IMG/VR virus record: IMGVR_UViG_3300017748_005283
Coordinates: 1 to 22,987 of that record
DNA: 22,987 nt
Source: a virus
Reading direction: 5' to 3' (one strand)
The position numbers were made by a program, and so were the translations under genes. This document shows positions 21,194 to 22,987 of this stretch, piece by piece (within the stretch, counting starts at the first letter, position 1; every line of letters begins with the position of its first letter). Below the pieces are notes generated by a model that made no database searches, was not told the origin of the DNA, and was given only the letters and a program-made list of their open reading frames with translations.

Positions 21194-22549
21194 ATGACAG
21201 ATAGAAAAATATTTATTATTGATACAAGCGTTCTACTTTATGATAAAAATTCAATACATTCCTTCCCGGAAAACGACGTTTTAATACCCTTGGTTGTCTT
21301 AGATGAACTAGATAGATTTAAAGATAAAAAAGGATTGGTAGGAGAAAATGCAAGATATATTAATAGATACTTAGATGATTTAAGAAAAGAAGGATCTTTA
21401 CACAAAGGAATAAAGATTGCAAATGGTCAAACAATCAAAGTTGCACTATCAGGATTTAAAAAAGTTCCAATCGGACTAGATCCTGACTATGCTGACAACA
21501 AGATGATATCCTTGGCTTTAAGTATACAAGAAAACGTAGAAAATAAAGTTGTATTGATCACCAAAGATATAAACTTTAGAGTTAAGTGTGATTCTCTTGG
21601 TATATGCTCTGAAGATTACTACAAAGATAAAGTAACGATAGAAGGTGAAGAGGCATTTAAAGGATATGTTGAGATTGAGGCTTACGATCCATTTACTATT
21701 GATGAACTCTATGATTATGTAAAAAATAAAGAAGGAACTGAAGATTGTTTAGAGAATTTTTTAGAACTTTTTGAAGATCAGCACAATAGGAAACCCTACG
21801 AAAACGAGTATTTTTGCATAAAATACGATTCTAAGTCATTTATAGGTAAATACGAAGAAGGTGTCATAACAAGAGCCTTAAAACCGGGTGAGTTATTGGA
21901 GTCTTTTGCAAGATTAGATATTAGGGCAAAAAATAGAGAACAGTTATATGCTCTTAATTCTCTATTAGACCCGTCTTTACCTCTAGTAACAATCTCGGGC
22001 TTAGCTGGTAGCGGTAAAACATTTATTACGCTTATGGCAGCATATGCAATGGTTCAAGCAGGATACTATGAAAGAATTGTCCTTACGAGAAATGTTCAGC
22101 CTGTGGGGAGAGATATTGGATATTTGCCCGGGTCTATGGAGGAAAAAATGAATCCATGGATTGCTCCTATCATGGACAATTTAAGAGTAGGTCTTAAGGA
22201 CAATAATCTTTCACTATTCAATACACTCAGATCACAAGGCGTCATTGAAATAGCACCGTTATCTTATATAAGAGGAAGAACCTTTAATGACAGCATACTT
22301 ATCATGGATGAAGCACAAAATGCTACTATTCATGAACTTAAAACAGTGATAACAAGAATGGGTGAAAATTCTAAAATTATTCTTTTAGGAGATGTAGATC
22401 AAATTGACACTCCCTATATTGATGCGCTGTCTAACGGTTTGACAATAGTTGCAGAAAAATTCAAGAATCAAGCTTGTGCTTCTCATGTTGCACTAAAGCG
22501 TGGAGAAAGATCTCATTTAAGCGCAGTTGCAGCATCAATTCTAGGATAG
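21194..22549 (+). CDS. phoH: PhoH family ATPase with N-terminal PIN domain
   Basis: A 451-residue protein. I use ATG 21194, which has AGGA five bases upstream; the ATG at 21188 overlaps that site. The N-terminal about 130 residues are a PIN RNase domain: FIIDTSVLLYD (Asp), PLVVLDELDRFK (Glu), DPDYADNKMISLAL and LITKDINFRVK supply its acidic residues. The C-terminal PhoH P-loop ATPase has Walker A GLAGSGKT (about 269-276), QPVGRDIGYLPG, Walker B LIMDEAQNA (about 371-379) and ILLGDVDQID. PIN-PhoH proteins are reported to unwind and cut RNA. PhoH genes are frequent in marine phages, usually without PIN. It is followed four bases later by a virion-type gene. Confidence 0.93.
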   Translation: MTDRKIFIIDTSVLLYDKNSIHSFPENDVLIPLVVLDELDRFKDKKGLVGENARYINRYLDDLRKEGSLHKGIKIANGQTIKVALSGFKKVPIGLDPDYADNKMISLALSIQENVENKVVLITKDINFRVKCDSLGICSEDYYKDKVTIEGEEAFKGYVEIEAYDPFTIDELYDYVKNKEGTEDCLENFLELFEDQHNRKPYENEYFCIKYDSKSFIGKYEEGVITRALKPGELLESFARLDIRAKNREQLYALNSLLDPSLPLVTISGLAGSGKTFITLMAAYAMVQAGYYERIVLTRNVQPVGRDIGYLPGSMEEKMNPWIAPIMDNLRVGLKDNNLSLFNTLRSQGVIEIAPLSYIRGRTFNDSILIMDEAQNATIHELKTVITRMGENSKIILLGDVDQIDTPYIDALSNGLTIVAEKFKNQACASHVALKRGERSHLSAVAASILG

Positions 22550-22553
22550 TAAT

Positions 22554-22865
22554 ATGGCAACAAGAGACGACAATAGATATAGAAAAATATACTCTTTCAT
22601 CCGGAGAAAACCATCACCATCAGGAGACGACGTGACATTTGAATCATCAAAAGCAACAGTGACATCAGCCGATCAAGTCACAATTAATTTTTCAACTGTG
22701 TTTTCATCTGCACCTTTTGTCACGGCAACAGCATATGATAGTGCCACCAACAGTCAAGCCAATGTCAATGCCTATATAATAGCAGTTGCTACTAACCAAG
22801 TAACAATTGGTTTTTCTGCGGCTTTTACTGGAGAAGTACATTATCATGCGATACAAGCAGATTAA
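22554..22865 (+). CDS. Virion protein with H-type-lectin-like domain
   Basis: A 103-residue protein. After a basic start (MATRDDNRYRKIYSFIRRKP), residues about 28-100 form a single beta-rich domain: QVTINFSTVFSSAPFVTATA, VNAYIIAVATNQVTIGFSAAF and VHYHAIQAD. The F...F..xPxV pattern and terminal aromatic/His strand are those of H-type lectin-like domains found in phage fibres and baseplate attachments. The residues are small and polar, as usual in virion surface proteins. It starts four bases after phoH and leads into another virion-type gene, so it probably belongs to a structural module beyond the window. Confidence 0.65.
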   Translation: MATRDDNRYRKIYSFIRRKPSPSGDDVTFESSKATVTSADQVTINFSTVFSSAPFVTATAYDSATNSQANVNAYIIAVATNQVTIGFSAAFTGEVHYHAIQAD

Positions 22866-22880
22866 TTAAGGAGTTAAAAT

Positions 22881-22987
22881 ATGGCATCGAGCTTTAGATC
22901 AGATGACGCACTTCTATCAGGAAGTTTAACACAATTAAAAGATGGAAGTCAGTATTTAATTGGCGGCGCCGGAATCAGCATAGTTAC
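22881..22987 (+). CDS. Probable tail or fibre protein (3' partial)
   Basis: A start at 22881 with AAGGAG eight bases upstream. The frame stays open to the right edge, giving 35 residues: MASSFRSDDALLSGSLTQLK and then DGSQYLIGGAGISIVT. The ending, a hydrophobic GGAGISIVT strand after a short linker, is a style common in phage fibre and tail proteins that begin a repeat of beta segments. The rest lies outside the window, so size and function remain open. Confidence 0.6.
   Translation, partial: MASSFRSDDALLSGSLTQLKDGSQYLIGGAGISIV

Noticed and set aside
1-22987. tRNA genes, CRISPR arrays, insertion sequences
   Set aside because: No cloverleaf, spaced repeat array, terminal inverted repeats or transposase motif was seen on reading; a tRNA scan was not possible here.

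Overview
The window looks like part of an AT-rich, large tailed bacteriophage genome (Caudoviricetes, T4-like in style, probably aquatic). It is not an ordinary bacterial chromosome. The evidence is tightly packed small genes with stop/start overlaps and strong Shine-Dalgarno sites, a PIN-PhoH gene, a UvdE-type repair nuclease, a phage-type nucleotidyltransferase, a DUF5872-like domain, and virion-type genes beginning at the right edge. No terminase, capsid, portal or polymerase gene lies in the window, so the phage assignment is an inference. The host cannot be named.

Region 1 (1-9019) is mostly a plus-strand array of proteins that differ in body but share a short basic N-terminal peptide, roughly MK[IL]-[NST]-[KR]-x-x-L-[RK][RK]-[LIM]-I, ending in one or more (L/I)-x-E tripeptides. 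I count eight plus-strand genes with it, including two looser versions, and one vestigial copy. Two minus-strand genes at 11932-13907 carry further copies at their starts and inside the protein. This resembles in layout the capsid-targeting sequence of T4 internal proteins, which the prohead protease cuts after (L/I)-x-E. The main hypothesis is that this is a cargo locus for proteins packaged in the head and injected with the DNA. One cargo (2635-3420) has a lysozyme/chitosanase-like look and one is about 736 residues long. The array shows duplication and decay: a frameshifted tail at about 2001-2041 and a 13-codon remnant at 2053-2094.

Scattered in and after the array are minus-strand genes for three extracytoplasmic or regulatory-type peptidases: a metzincin with a signal peptide, an HExxH metallopeptidase and a trypsin-fold protease with a signal or lipoprotein sequence. 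They are packed end to end against plus-strand genes. A DUF192 gene, a UV-damage endonuclease and a nucleotidyltransferase follow.

Region 2 (13994-20861) is one long plus-strand operon: YeaH/YhbH-type VWA protein, SpoVR, PrkA/YeaG kinase, a divergent GroEL-like protein without recognisable ATPase motifs, three small unknown proteins and an Hc1-like histone. It ends at a strong terminator. The first three form the bacterial stress module yeaG-yeaH-ycgB, here in a different order and joined to a chaperonin-like gene.

Region 3 (20875-22987) has a small Cys-rich protein with a sigma-70 region-4-like helix-turn-helix on the minus strand, PIN-PhoH, an H-type-lectin-like virion protein and the start of a probable fibre or tail protein. 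No tRNA, rRNA, CRISPR array or insertion sequence was seen. Stretches without genes are all under about 250 bases, and the notable ones are described below.
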